A stretch of DNA of 64,000 bases from JAOUEA01 sp963762075 (GCA_963762075.1 CAVXJC010000008.1:248001-312000); one strand, 5' to 3'. Positions 33,625 to 42,223 are shown, numbered from the stretch's first letter. The notes: generated from the letters alone by a model not told the origin. Program-made: numbers and translations.

Positions 33625-34518
33625 TCAGCGCTGTGACCCGGCCAACAGTCCCTGCACGAAGTAGCGCTGGAAGGCGAAGAACACGGCGAGGGGCACGATC
33701 ATCTGCAGGAACGCTGCCGGCGCGATCACATCGATGTTCGCGCTGAACGACCGAAGCTGTTCCCTGATCGCGACGGTGAGCGGCTGCGTCTCGCCACCGG
33801 CGAAGACCAATGCGACCAACAGGTCGTTCCAGACCCACAGGAACTGGAAGATCAGCAGTGACGCGATCGCGGGCAGCCCCAGCGGCAACACGACCCGCGA
33901 GAACACCGTCCACTCGCTCGCGCCGTCCATGCGCGCCGCCTCGAGCAGCTCGTGTGGGATCCCGACGAAGAAGTTCCGCAGCAGGAAGATGGCGAACGGC
34001 AACCCGAACGCCACGTGGAAGAGCACCACCCCCGGGATCGTGCCGAAGAGGCCGAGCAGGTCGTACAGCCTCGCCACGGGGATCAGGGCAACCTGCAGCG
34101 GCACGACGAGCAGTCCGACGACGATCAGGAAGAGCAGATCCCGGCCGCGGAAGTGCATCCACGCGAAGGCGTAGGCAGCAAGTGAAGCAACCACCACGAT
34201 CAACAGCGACGACGGAAGCGTGATCAGCACCGTGTTCAGGAACGCGCTCACGATCGTCGGATCGTCGAGCAGAGCCTTGTAGGGCTGCAGTGTGAGTTGT
34301 GTCGGCGCGGTGAGCACCGTCCACCAGCCGCTCTCGGCATTGGCGGCCGCTGTGCGGAACGACGAGACGAGTAGCCCCACGGTCGGCACCAGCCACACGA
34401 TCGCAACGACCGCGAGGAGTGCGGCGGCCGGTGCCCGGGTCAACGCCGACACGAGTCGGCCCGAGCGCGACTCGGCGCCCTGTCTCAACCGACCGGAGGT
34501 CGATACGACGGCGCTCAC
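33625..34518 (-). CDS. Sugar ABC transporter permease (MalG type)
   Basis: Second membrane component of a carbohydrate importer, 297 residues with six helices. The EAA loop, which docks to the ATPase, reads EAARMDGASEWTVFSRVVLPLGLP. Other family marks are FLNTVLITLPSSLLIVVVASLAAYAFA and the C-terminal FAFQRYFVQGLLAGS. Its GTG start overlaps the stop of the upstream permease gene by four bases (GTGA), with GGAGGA in the end of that gene as ribosome site. It closes the four-gene operon. Sugar unknown; an alpha-glucoside is the best guess from the family look of the binding protein. Confidence 0.93.
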   Translation of the reverse strand: MSAVVSTSGRLRQGAESRSGRLVSALTRAPAAALLAVVAIVWLVPTVGLLVSSFRTAAANAESGWWTVLTAPTQLTLQPYKALLDDPTIVSAFLNTVLITLPSSLLIVVVASLAAYAFAWMHFRGRDLLFLIVVGLLVVPLQVALIPVARLYDLLGLFGTIPGVVLFHVAFGLPFAIFLLRNFFVGIPHELLEAARMDGASEWTVFSRVVLPLGLPAIASLLIFQFLWVWNDLLVALVFAGGETQPLTVAIREQLRSFSANIDVIAPAAFLQMIVPLAVFFAFQRYFVQGLLAGSQR

Positions 34519-35810
34519 GACTCCTCCGCCTTGAAACGCTTGAGGTTGAAAGCCATCGCGGGAAGCACGAGCAATAGCAGGAAGACGGCGAGGGCGCTTC
34601 CAAGCCCGAAGTCACGGATGCCGAACGCCGTCTTCCAGAGTTGCAACGCGATCACGTTTGCATCGCGTTGCGCCGACCCCGGAGCGATCACGAGCACCAG
34701 GTCGAAGACCTTGAGGACGTTGATCACGAGGGTCACGAAGACGACGGCCAACACCGGCGCCAACAACGGAACCGTGACCTTTCGGAACACCTGCCACTCG
34801 CTGCCGCCATCGACCCGCGACGCTTCGAGCGTCTCCCGCGGGATCGCGGCGAGACCTGCGGCGATGACGACCATGGCGAAGCCCGCCCAGATCCAGATGT
34901 ACGACACGATGATGGCCGGCGTGACAAGGGTCGGTCCGAGCCAGCTGATGCCGCCGAACGGCTCGCGGAAATTCCCGGCAGGTAGCTGCAGCTCGTACGC
35001 GCCCTCCCCCAGGCCTTCGAACGCGAAGGTTCCGTCCGGGCCGGTTGAGGCCGAGCCAACGACCGCTCCGTCGGCGACCGCCTCCACCTCGACGCCGGGC
35101 AGTCCGAGCTCGTCGGGGTCGATGTTGCCGGGTTGGCCTTCACCGCCGGGCGCGAAATCGAGCCACACGGTTCCGGCGATGCCGTCGTCGGTCGCGGTGG
35201 GCTCGACCGCCTGCACTGCGCCATCGGGCACCGATTCCGGGGGGATCGCCACGAAGCCGAATGCCGCTGTTTCACCCATGCCGACGGGGTCCGGCGCCAC
35301 CAGAACACCGTCGTCGGTGGTCTCGAGGATCTGTTCCTCCGACGGACGGGCGCCCGGCAACTCTCCGGGCGGGCGGACGATGTTGACCGCTGCCCCCGCC
35401 GCAGCGTTCGCGAGGCCGAGGTCGGGATCCTGTTCGTAGATCAGGCGCCACGTCACCCCGGCCGACAGGAACGAGATCGCCATCGGCATGAAGATTGCCA
35501 CCTTGAACGCCGTGCTCCACGCGATGCGCTCCGTGAGCACTGCGAATACCAACCCGAGGGCGGTCACGATGCTCGGCGCGAACACGACCCAGATCAGGTT
35601 GTTCTTGATCGCCGTCAGCGTCGATGGCGACGTGAACATCTCCTGGTAGTTCTCGATGCCGACGAACTGCGAGCCGTTGGCATCGAACGAGCTCCTCACG
35701 ACCGAGAAGAAGATCGGGTACACGACGATGGCGCCCAGCAACACGAGGGCTGGGGCGAGGAACAATGCCACCGCCCACGACCTTCCGCGCCGCCGGGCGC
35801 CTTCGTCCAC
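34515..35810 (-). CDS. Sugar ABC transporter permease (MalF type) with inserted SdrD/CNA-B-like domain
   Basis: First permease of the importer, 431 residues, versus about 300 for a usual MalF-type subunit. The extra length is an insertion of about 150 residues (roughly 125-275) after the third helix (VTWRLIYEQDPDLGL). Its second half, IAGTVWLDFAPGGEGQ to GTFAFEGLGEGAYELQLPAG, reads like an SdrD-B/CNA-B beta sandwich. The EAA loop EASRVDGGSEWQVFRKVTVP lies downstream as normal. E. coli MalF also carries a periplasmic domain after helix 3, but of different sequence. GTG at 35810 is the start: GGAGGA stands just upstream, inside the end of the binding-protein gene. Confidence 0.9.
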   Translation of the reverse strand: MDEGARRRGRSWAVALFLAPALVLLGAIVVYPIFFSVVRSSFDANGSQFVGIENYQEMFTSPSTLTAIKNNLIWVVFAPSIVTALGLVFAVLTERIAWSTAFKVAIFMPMAISFLSAGVTWRLIYEQDPDLGLANAAAGAAVNIVRPPGELPGARPSEEQILETTDDGVLVAPDPVGMGETAAFGFVAIPPESVPDGAVQAVEPTATDDGIAGTVWLDFAPGGEGQPGNIDPDELGLPGVEVEAVADGAVVGSASTGPDGTFAFEGLGEGAYELQLPAGNFREPFGGISWLGPTLVTPAIIVSYIWIWAGFAMVVIAAGLAAIPRETLEASRVDGGSEWQVFRKVTVPLLAPVLAVVFVTLVINVLKVFDLVLVIAPGSAQRDANVIALQLWKTAFGIRDFGLGSALAVFLLLLVLPAMAFNLKRFKAEES

Positions 35811-35814
35811 GCGA

Positions 35815-37164
35815 CTATCCTCCGTACGCTTTCTTCGCCGCCGACTCCAACGCCTGCGCGGTGCCGTCGACGTCGCTCGGGTCACGCAGGAAATCGATCA
35901 GCGTTCCCCAGATGCCCTGCCCGGTCGTCGCCCCGAACTCGGTCGGCTGCAGGTCCGACAGGTCGTATCGCACGCTCTCACCCGCATCGACCAGAGCTTG
36001 CGCAGCGCGCTGGCTCACCTCGTCGGGGTACATCGACGTGTCCACCTGCGTGTTCGGAGAGATGAACCCCCCTTCGGCGACCCAGATCTCGGCTGCTTCC
36101 GGGGTGGCGAGGTACTCGATCAGTGCTTTGCCGCCTTCGCTGTCGGCCAAGAGCACGGCGAAGTCTCCACCACCGAGCACCGCAGGCTCCGATCCGTCGA
36201 TGGAGGGGAACTCGAAGAAGTCGGCATCGGTGCCCACCTCGGCCTTCGTCTCACCGCTGATGATCCCGCCGACGAAGTCGCCCTCGAAGATGATCGCGCC
36301 CTTCGGGGGATCGGTGAAGACCTGTGTGACCGAGCCGTTGAAGTCCGTCTGCTCTGCCCCCGTCGCTCCACCGGCGAGCAAAGACTCGTCACCGATGATG
36401 TCTGCCATGACCGTGAGGGCGTCCTTCACCGACTGGTCGGTCCACGGGATCTCGTGGGCCGCGAGCTGGTCGTACTTGTCGGGGCCTGCGGTACGCAGGT
36501 AGATGTTCTCGAACAGGTCGGAGAGCGGCCAGCCGACGTCTGCGCCGATCGAGTAAGGCTCGACGCCGTAGTCGGAGATGGTCTGAGCGACCTGATGCAA
36601 CTCTTCGATGGTCGTTGGCGGCTCGACGCCGGCTCCCTCGAAGACGTCGACGTTGTACCAGACGGTCGACTTCTGCGCGGCTCTGAACCAGACGCCGTAC
36701 AGCGTGCCGTCGACGGATCCGGCTTCGCGAGCTCCAGTGCCGTAGTTGGCGTCGATCTCGTCGCCCACGATATCCTCGATCTCGATCAAGTCGCCCTGCT
36801 CCGCGAAGCTCTGCACCACCCCCGGCTGCGGGAAGATCGCCACGTCGGGGGGATCGCCGCCCTCGATGCGCGGTCCGACATAGGCCGCGACGTCGTCGCC
36901 GGCCGAGCGGAACCGAACAGTGGCTCCGGTCTGCTCGCCGAACGCGTCGAGCACCATCTGGAATCGATCCTGCTCGGAACCGGTCCATGTCGCCGCCACC
37001 TCGATGGTCTGACCGCTCAGATCGACCGACCCGGCCGCCCCGCTCGTTTCGGTCCCTCCGCCGTCGGCGTCGAGATCCTCGCCGCCACCGCACGCGGCAG
37101 CCAGGAGCGCCACGGCCGCGAGCGACACGATCGGGCGAGCGAACCACGTCTTCGTCAACGTCAT
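35815..37164 (-). CDS. Sugar ABC transporter substrate-binding lipoprotein
   Basis: Extracellular solute-binding protein family 1, 449 residues. The lipobox LAAAC (about residues 21-25) anchors it outside the membrane; an acidic, glycine-rich tether follows. The mature domain shows ATWTGSEQDRFQMVLDAFGE, PDVAIFPQPG, TLYGVWFRAAQKSTVWYNVD and FFEFPSIDG, resembling the alpha-glucoside (AglE-like) group, which is an inference. ATG at 37164 is chosen over 37194 because GGAGGGAG lies six bases upstream and the signal peptide begins there. It follows the ATPase gene by 26 bases. Confidence 0.92.
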   Translation of the reverse strand: MTLTKTWFARPIVSLAAVALLAAACGGGEDLDADGGGTETSGAAGSVDLSGQTIEVAATWTGSEQDRFQMVLDAFGEQTGATVRFRSAGDDVAAYVGPRIEGGDPPDVAIFPQPGVVQSFAEQGDLIEIEDIVGDEIDANYGTGAREAGSVDGTLYGVWFRAAQKSTVWYNVDVFEGAGVEPPTTIEELHQVAQTISDYGVEPYSIGADVGWPLSDLFENIYLRTAGPDKYDQLAAHEIPWTDQSVKDALTVMADIIGDESLLAGGATGAEQTDFNGSVTQVFTDPPKGAIIFEGDFVGGIISGETKAEVGTDADFFEFPSIDGSEPAVLGGGDFAVLLADSEGGKALIEYLATPEAAEIWVAEGGFISPNTQVDTSMYPDEVSQRAAQALVDAGESVRYDLSDLQPTEFGATTGQGIWGTLIDFLRDPSDVDGTAQALESAAKKAYGG

Positions 37165-37190
37165 CGGTACTCCCTCCTTCGAGGAACGGC

Positions 37191-38396
37191 TCATGCCGAT
37201 CCCTCGATGCTCGAACCTGTTTCGGGGTCGAAGAAATGCATGCGACTCGTGTCGACCACGAGCTCTATATCTGCCCGCGTGCGAGCCTCGGTGCGGGGGC
37301 TGAGCCGAGCGACGAACGTCGACCGACCTTCGTGGCGGTCGCGTTCGAGCTCGGCGGCGCCTGCGTCGCGTGCCAGCTCGCGCGTGTCATCCGTGATCAC
37401 CGGGGGCACGTCGACGCTGAAGTGCACGAGCACGTCGGAGCCGAGTGCTTCGCGCAGCGCTACCTGCGTGCGGATGCGCCGATCGCCCGGCGAGTCGTCG
37501 TGGACCGCAGCGTCTTCGATGTCCTCGGGCCTGATGCCCACCACCAACGGCTTTCCCTCGAACGACCGGAGCGCCGGGCGGGCGGCGATCACCGCTTCGT
37601 CGACGGCGAGGCTGAGGCCCCCGAACTCGACCCGCCAGTCATCAGCGTTTCGTTGCAGCTGAGCCTCGACCATGTTCATGGCGGGCGAACCGATGAATCC
37701 CGCCACGAACAGGTTCGCCGGGTGGTCGTAGAGCACCTGGGGTTCGTCGACCTGCTGCAGCCGGCCCTTCTTGATCACAGCGACTCGATCGCCCATCGTC
37801 ATCGCCTCGGTCTGGTCGTGGGTGACGTAGATCGTCGTGACGCCGAGGTCGTCCTGCAGACGAGCGATCTCCGCCCGCGTCTGCACTCGAAGCTTGGCGT
37901 CGAGGTTCGACAACGGCTCGTCCATGAGGAACACGCGAGGTTCCCGCACGATCGCCCGGCCCATCGCCACCCGTTGGCGCTGCCCTCCGGAGAGGTTCCG
38001 CGGCTTGCGGTCGAGCAGCTCCTCGAGACCGAGGATGTCTGCGGCGTGCCGCACACGGCGATCGATCTCTGGCTTGTCCACCTTGCGCAAGCGCAGCCCG
38101 AACGCCATGTTGTCGTAGACCTTGAGGTGGGGATAGAGCGCGTAGTTCTGGAAGACCATGGCCACGTCGCGATCCTTCGAGGGCAGGTCGTTCACGACCT
38201 GGTCGCCGATGGAGATCGTGCCGCGAGAGACTTCCTCGAGACCCGCCACCATGCGCAGAGCCGTCGTCTTGCCGCAGCCGGATGGCCCGACGAAGACCAT
38301 GAACTCGCCGTCCTCGATCGCGAGGTCGAGCTCCGAGACAGCCTCTGTCCCATCGGGATAGACCTTGGAGACATCGTCGAGCGCGACCTGAGCCAA
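37191..38396 (-). CDS. Sugar ABC transporter ATP-binding protein (UgpC/MsmK/MalK type)
   Basis: ATPase of the carbohydrate importer, 401 residues. Walker A GPSGCGKTT, Q-loop FQNYALYPH, signature LSGGQRQRVAMGRA, Walker B VFLMDEPLSNLD and the H-loop YVTHDQTEA are all intact. The C-terminal third holds the TOBE/regulatory domain (VVGIRPEDIEDA) that in MalK-type proteins contacts regulators. TTG at 38396 is preferred because a long GAGGGGAGGGGGG stretch lies just upstream and the family begins at this point. It is the first gene of the operon; such ATPases may also serve other sugar permeases. Confidence 0.95.
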   Translation of the reverse strand: MAQVALDDVSKVYPDGTEAVSELDLAIEDGEFMVFVGPSGCGKTTALRMVAGLEEVSRGTISIGDQVVNDLPSKDRDVAMVFQNYALYPHLKVYDNMAFGLRLRKVDKPEIDRRVRHAADILGLEELLDRKPRNLSGGQRQRVAMGRAIVREPRVFLMDEPLSNLDAKLRVQTRAEIARLQDDLGVTTIYVTHDQTEAMTMGDRVAVIKKGRLQQVDEPQVLYDHPANLFVAGFIGSPAMNMVEAQLQRNADDWRVEFGGLSLAVDEAVIAARPALRSFEGKPLVVGIRPEDIEDAAVHDDSPGDRRIRTQVALREALGSDVLVHFSVDVPPVITDDTRELARDAGAAELERDRHEGRSTFVARLSPRTEARTRADIELVVDTSRMHFFDPETGSSIEGSA

Positions 38397-38440
38397 CGCG
38401 GACCCCCCTCCCCTCGAACCGCATGGTCCCGTCAAGCAAG

Positions 38441-38446
38441 TATCTA
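38441..38446 (-). promoter_or_regulatory. Candidate -10 box TAGATA for the sugar ABC operon
   Basis: TAGATA on the minus strand lies 44 bases before the TTG of the ATPase gene. A TTGGTC lies 19 bases further upstream. The 150-base gap here shows no clear operator palindrome. Confidence 0.3.
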
Positions 38447-38546
38447 CCTTCCCGCGGTTCACTGCGACCAAACCGACCGGATGTGACGGGATAGGGGAGG
38501 CTGAGTTGCGGTGCGCTGGGTACGTGGATCAGGCTGAAGCGCCGCG

Positions 38547-38741
38547 TCAGGCCGTGCGAGACGCGCCGGGATGCAACTCTGCTTCGTCACCGCTGGCCGC
38601 GGCGTCCAGGACGATCTCCGTGGTCACGTGCCCGCACTTGTAGAGCGTCCAGCGAACGATGCCCGCGTCACCGGGGTGCAGACCTGAGAGCCGGGCGCCG
38701 ACGCGGCCGCACTCTTCGCAGAAAGGGGCTGGGGCGTTCAT
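38547..38741 (-). CDS. Small putative zinc-binding protein (64 aa)
   Basis: The protein starts MNAPAPFCEECGRVGARLSG and continues with TLYKCGHVTTEIVLD. The two knuckle-like pieces, CEECG and KCGH, could hold one zinc ion as in zinc ribbons, although only three cysteines and one histidine are seen. No family is recognised. The ATG at 38741 is the only start that gives a compact protein; the frame stays open further upstream by chance. It is divergent from the AI-2E exporter gene. Existence is moderately supported by the paired cysteines. Confidence 0.5.
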   Translation of the reverse strand: MNAPAPFCEECGRVGARLSGLHPGDAGIVRWTLYKCGHVTTEIVLDAAASGDEAELHPGASRTA

Positions 38742-38901
38742 GTGAGGCAAGTGTGGTGATGTGCCGAGGCGACGGCCATCGGGCACAGGTCTCGTTTCGA
38801 GGGCCCCGGTACCTGGTCTCGAGTAAGACCTGTGTGTGGACCGATCGGTCGTTGACATCTGCGACCGGACCACCCCCGGGTTGCGCGGGTGCCCGAGCGG
38901 G

Positions 38902-38907
38902 TAGCGT
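38902..38907 (+). promoter_or_regulatory. Leaderless-type -10 box TAGCGT for the AI-2E family gene
   Basis: TAGCGT, six bases, then ATG at 38914. No ribosome site lies in between. Confidence 0.5.
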
Positions 38908-38913
38908 TCGACC

Positions 38914-40011
38914 ATGCTGAGCGGCAGAGAGTCGAGAGGCTCGCACGTGACCGTTCGCGACGTGCTCGTCGTGGTCGGAGTCCTGCTCACGGTCTCGCTC
39001 GCGTTGTTCCTGCTGTACGAGCTGCGGCGGGTGCTGGTCTGGCTGTTCCTCGCGATATTCTTCGCCGCGGTGCTGACGCCGTTCGTCGACCGGGTCGAGC
39101 GATCGGTGAAGCGCAGAGGCGTCGCGGTCGCGATCGTCATGGTGACGATCACACTGCTGTTCGGCGGCATCGTATTCGCGTTCGCCAAGCCCGTGATCGA
39201 CCAGTCCGTCGAGTTCGCCGAGAACCTGCCGGATACGATCGATCGCGTCCGCGATGCGCCGCTGATCACCGACCTTCGAGAGCGACTCAATATCGACAGC
39301 CGCGTCGGGTCTGTGGGAAGCGACCTCCCGAACCAGTTGTTGGGCCTGTCGGGTCCGCTGCTGTCGGTGTTCGCAAGCATCGGACAAGCGATCGTGGGGT
39401 TCATCTCGATCGTCGTGTTCACCATCTTCTTGCTGCTCTACGGACCCCGGCTCGTGCGAACCGGCGACGACGCGCTTCCCGACGAAGTGCGCGGCTCCGC
39501 GACGCGCATCGCCGAGCGTTCCATGCGCGCCGTCTCGGGATGGGTGGTCGGCAACCTGCTCACGAGCGTCGTCGCGGCGGTCGCGTCGCTCCTCGCGCTG
39601 CTCGCTCTGGGGCTGCCGTACGCCTTCCTGCTCGCATTGTGGGTGGGGATGGCGGACCTCGTGCCGTTGATCGGTGCGACGATCGGCGCGCTTCCCGCGA
39701 TCGTTGTCGCCTTCCTTCACTCGACCACGGCCGGCGTGGTCGTGACGATCTTCTTCATCGTGTATCAGCAGTTCGAGAATCATGTGCTGCAGCCGTTGGT
39801 GTACGGCCGGACGATCCGGCTCAACCCGTTCGTCGTGCTGCTCGCCGTCGTGATCGGCGTCGAGCTCGCCGGCTTCATCGGGGCAGTCGTCGCCCTCCCG
39901 ATCGCGGGAATTCTGCAGGTCGCGGCCGAGGAGCTCTGGGGGCCCAGAGCGTCGCTCGGCTCCGGCAGCGTGGTCGTCGCCCACGATCACGCAGATGAAG
40001 AGGAGGTCTAA
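38914..40011 (+). CDS. AI-2E family transporter
   Basis: Membrane protein of 365 residues with about eight helices in the TqsA/PerM family, often called AI-2 exporters although many members move other ions or are uncharacterised. The family marks include LVWLFLAIFFAAVLTPFVDR near the N terminus, RSMRAVSGWVVGNLLTSVVA and YQQFENHVLQPLVYGRTIRLNP with the conserved P-V-G/R region. ATG at 38914 is supported by the leaderless -10 box. Its TAA overlaps the msrB ATG by one base, so these two genes are co-transcribed. Confidence 0.9.
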   Translation: MLSGRESRGSHVTVRDVLVVVGVLLTVSLALFLLYELRRVLVWLFLAIFFAAVLTPFVDRVERSVKRRGVAVAIVMVTITLLFGGIVFAFAKPVIDQSVEFAENLPDTIDRVRDAPLITDLRERLNIDSRVGSVGSDLPNQLLGLSGPLLSVFASIGQAIVGFISIVVFTIFLLLYGPRLVRTGDDALPDEVRGSATRIAERSMRAVSGWVVGNLLTSVVAAVASLLALLALGLPYAFLLALWVGMADLVPLIGATIGALPAIVVAFLHSTTAGVVVTIFFIVYQQFENHVLQPLVYGRTIRLNPFVVLLAVVIGVELAGFIGAVVALPIAGILQVAAEELWGPRASLGSGSVVVAHDHADEEEV

Positions 40012-40466
40012 TGTCGGACGGTTCCGAACACGCAGAGACGGGCTCGCTTCCCGGCACCGAAGAAGAATGGCGGAAGCGACTGACCCCTGAACAGTTCGAG
40101 GTGCTTCGCAACAAGGGCACGGAGCGCGCGTTCACAGGCACGTACGCCTCATCCAAGGAACCGGGCTTGTACCGCTGTGCCGGCTGCCACGCGCCGCTGT
40201 TCAGCTCAGAAACCAAGTTCGAGTCAGGCACCGGATGGCCCAGCTTCTGGGAACCCGTCGAGCCAGACGCGGTCGAGCTACACGAGGACGACAGCCTCGG
40301 GATGCGGCGCACGGAGGTGAGGTGCGCGCGGTGCGGCGGACATCTCGGCCACCTGTTCCCCGACGGCCCGCGCCCCACCGGCGATCGCTACTGCATGAAC
40401 TCCGTTGCGCTCGACCTCGAGGAGGAACAAGGCAGCACCGAGAACATCGAGGAGGCCTTCGAGTAG
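40011..40466 (+). CDS. msrB: Peptide-methionine (R)-S-oxide reductase
   Basis: Repairs methionine R-sulfoxide in oxidised proteins, in the cytoplasm, using thioredoxin. Two zinc-binding CxxC pairs (YRCAGCH and VRCARCGGHLGH), the substrate motif SGTGWPSF and the catalytic Cys in DRYCMNSVAL are all present. Its 151 residues are full length for the domain with a short acidic tail. AGGAGG lies four bases before the ATG, which overlaps the stop of the upstream transporter gene. A selenocysteine is not used; the catalytic codon is TGC. Confidence 0.97.
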   Translation: MSDGSEHAETGSLPGTEEEWRKRLTPEQFEVLRNKGTERAFTGTYASSKEPGLYRCAGCHAPLFSSETKFESGTGWPSFWEPVEPDAVELHEDDSLGMRRTEVRCARCGGHLGHLFPDGPRPTGDRYCMNSVALDLEEEQGSTENIEEAFE

Positions 40467-40491
40467 GGACTCGCGCGTCGGTCTCGCCCGG

Positions 40492-40497
40492 TATCGT
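40492..40497 (+). promoter_or_regulatory. Leaderless-type -10 box TATCGT for the second cyclase gene
   Basis: TATCGT, seven bases, then ATG at 40505. It gives the cyclase gene its own promoter despite lying 38 bases after msrB. Confidence 0.55.
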
Positions 40498-40504
40498 CAG
40501 GGGC

Positions 40505-41341
40505 ATGGCCACGCTCAGCGCGCGCGAGCGGGCGAGCTTGCCCGACCGGGCCTTCGCCTACATCGACTCGCACGGCAACCGCCGGCTCCCTCTGCACGAC
40601 GAATCACACGTGCGCAACGCCCTGGCACGTTTCCAACGCGTCAAGTTCGAGAACGATGCGGCCAAGGAGCGAGCACGGCGGCGCCTGCTGCAGGCAGCGA
40701 AGCGCTACGGCATCGTTCCCGTCGGGTTCATCGACGGGCAGCTCCGATCTGAACGCAGCGCCCGCACACCCGACTTCTCCACGTTTCCCACCGGCGCCGT
40801 GACCTTCCTGATGACCGATATCGAGCGGTCCACCTTCTTGTTGCAGCGTCTGGAGGATCGGTACGCGGGTCTGCTTCGCGACGTGCGCTCGCTGATCCGG
40901 AATGCGTCGCGCCGGTGCGGCGGACGCCTCGTCGACGTTCACGGCGACGGGTCGCTCATGGTCTTCGAGCGAACCGCGTCGGCGGTCGAAGCGGCCGTCG
41001 ACGTGCAACACGAGATGCGCACCCGAAGCTGGCCTGACGACCTCGACGTGCGGGTGCGAGCGGGCATCCACAGCGGTCGCCCTACGCTCACCGAAACGGG
41101 GTACGTCGGCCTTTCGGTGCACACCGTCTCTCGCGTGTGCTTCGTCGGACACGGCGGCCAGATCCTCATCACCGGAAAGACGAAGGCGATGGTCGAGGAG
41201 TCGGTGCCGGCAGGCGTGCGCGTGAGGAGCTTGGGGCGACACCGGTTGGCGGGGCTGCCCCAGGCTCAGCCGCTCTTCCAGGTCGAGGCCAAGGGCTTGC
41301 TCACACGCTTCCCCGCGCTCCGAACCGGCGCTCCGGTCTAG
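40505..41341 (+). CDS. DUF6582-like plus class III adenylate/guanylate cyclase protein
   Basis: A 278-residue protein. The N-terminal 75 residues (ARERASLPDRAFAYIDSHGN, RRLPLHDESHVRNALARFQ) resemble the DUF6582 domain found in phage and actinobacterial proteins. Residues about 95-270 are a class III cyclase domain: AVTFLMTDIERSTFLLQRL holds the first metal-binding Asp, DVHGDGSLMVF the second, and RAGIHSGRPTL the loop after it. The dimer-partner residues of an active cyclase cannot be judged by eye, so it may signal without catalysis. The ATG is fixed by the leaderless promoter. Confidence 0.82.
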   Translation: MATLSARERASLPDRAFAYIDSHGNRRLPLHDESHVRNALARFQRVKFENDAAKERARRRLLQAAKRYGIVPVGFIDGQLRSERSARTPDFSTFPTGAVTFLMTDIERSTFLLQRLEDRYAGLLRDVRSLIRNASRRCGGRLVDVHGDGSLMVFERTASAVEAAVDVQHEMRTRSWPDDLDVRVRAGIHSGRPTLTETGYVGLSVHTVSRVCFVGHGGQILITGKTKAMVEESVPAGVRVRSLGRHRLAGLPQAQPLFQVEAKGLLTRFPALRTGAPV

Positions 41342-41697
41342 TCGTCTTCTTCGGCCTCAGCTTCATCGTCGTCGTGGCTGCCCTCGCGCTGCCCGTCCTC
41401 GTCGGCAGGATCTCCGTTCGAAGGTTCGTCTGAAGGGCTCTCGTCGCGCGTGGGGTCGTCGGAGGGGCTGTCGTCGTGCGTGGCGTCGTCGGAGGGGCTG
41501 TCGTCGTGCGTGGGGTCGTCGGAGGGGCTCGGGGCGAGGCTGGGATCTTCGCTCGCATTCGCCGAGGGCGAAGATGTCGCGGGCGAGGGCGGGGTATCGG
41601 ACGAGTCCTGGGCGAGAGCCACCGCTCCCCCGACGGCAAGAGCGGTCAGCGCGATCGCCGAGAACACCAGAACCATCCTTCGTGAGATCCGACCCAT
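41338..41697 (-). CDS. Exported acidic low-complexity protein with 10-residue repeats
   Basis: A 119-residue protein: a signal peptide or single anchor (MVLVFSAIALTALAVGGAVA), then an Asp/Ser/Pro/Thr-rich tail with the unit PSDDPTHDDS repeated about three times and an acidic end (DDDEAEAEEDD). No folded domain is visible. Such tails can act as cell-surface spacers or bind divalent cations. AGAGGAGGAAGAGC directly precedes the ATG. It overlaps the cyclase gene stop by four bases tail to tail, and lies downstream of another repeat-rich exported protein in the same direction. Confidence 0.7.
   Translation of the reverse strand: MGRISRRMVLVFSAIALTALAVGGAVALAQDSSDTPPSPATSSPSANASEDPSLAPSPSDDPTHDDSPSDDATHDDSPSDDPTRDESPSDEPSNGDPADEDGQREGSHDDDEAEAEEDD
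41431..41530. repeat. 30-base tandem repeat, about 3.3 units
   Basis: Units of GGAGGGGCTGTCGTCGTGCG plus TGG(G/C)GTCGTC at 41461-41490 and 41491-41520 are almost identical, with diverged copies on both sides. They encode the PSDDPTHDDS decapeptide on the minus strand. Confidence 0.7.
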
Positions 41698-41806
41698 GCT
41701 CTTCCTCCTCTCCAGCGTGATCCGCGACTTCCGCGAGCCGCTGGGACCACGCTACGGAGGACCAGGTTGTGCCGCGCCCAGAAGACGGCTAAGGGCGAGG
41801 AAAACT

Positions 41807-42211
41807 TCAGTCGTCGTCGTGATCTTCGGACCCGCCGGAGCCCGAGTCGTCCGAGCCGGAGCCGTCGGAACCCGAGCCGCTCGAGTCGGAGCCGTCGGAA
41901 CCCGAGCCGCTCGAGCCGGAGCCGTCGTCATCACCCGTTCCGGATCCGTTCGTCGCATCGGAGCTGGTTGGCTCTGACGAGCGTGAAGCCGATGGCGTCC
42001 ATCGATCGTCGCCGTTCGTGCCGCCGGGCTCCGACTTCGTCGAGTCCGAGGTGCTCGGAGCCACGGACGGGCCATCTCGACCCTCGTCGAGCCGCGGGCG
42101 CAACACGCTTCCCACCTCGTCGCCGGCCACGGCGAGCGCCCCGAGCGTGAGCGAGGTCGCCGCGAGGAGCCCCACGACACCGAGCAGCGCGATCACCCCG
42201 ACCCTTCTCAT
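41807..42211 (-). CDS. Exported Ser/Gly/Asp-rich low-complexity protein
   Basis: A 134-residue protein with an N-terminal membrane anchor or signal peptide (VGVIALLGVVGLLAATSLTL) and a mature part made of Ser, Gly, Asp and Thr, ending in SGSGSDGSD-type repeats and DHDDD. No fold or enzyme motif is visible. The ATG at 42211 has TACCGT six bases upstream, so it has its own leaderless promoter despite lying 24 bases after the histidine kinase gene. Together with the protein at 41338 it forms a pair of acidic surface proteins downstream of a two-component system. Confidence 0.65.
   Translation of the reverse strand: MRRVGVIALLGVVGLLAATSLTLGALAVAGDEVGSVLRPRLDEGRDGPSVAPSTSDSTKSEPGGTNGDDRWTPSASRSSEPTSSDATNGSGTGDDDGSGSSGSGSDGSDSSGSGSDGSGSDDSGSGGSEDHDDD
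41857..41930. repeat. 30-base tandem repeat in the Ser/Gly/Asp-rich gene
   Basis: Units of about 30 bases built on AGCCGTCGGAACCCGAGCCG repeat two and a half times, encoding SGSGSDGSDS-type decapeptides. The period equals that of the repeat in the neighbouring gene, but the sequence differs. Confidence 0.55.
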
Positions 42212-42217
42212 GGTTCC

Positions 42218-42223
42218 ACGGTA
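42218..42223 (-). promoter_or_regulatory. Leaderless-type -10 box TACCGT
   Basis: TACCGT on the minus strand, six bases, then the ATG at 42211 of the Ser/Gly/Asp-rich protein. Confidence 0.45.
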
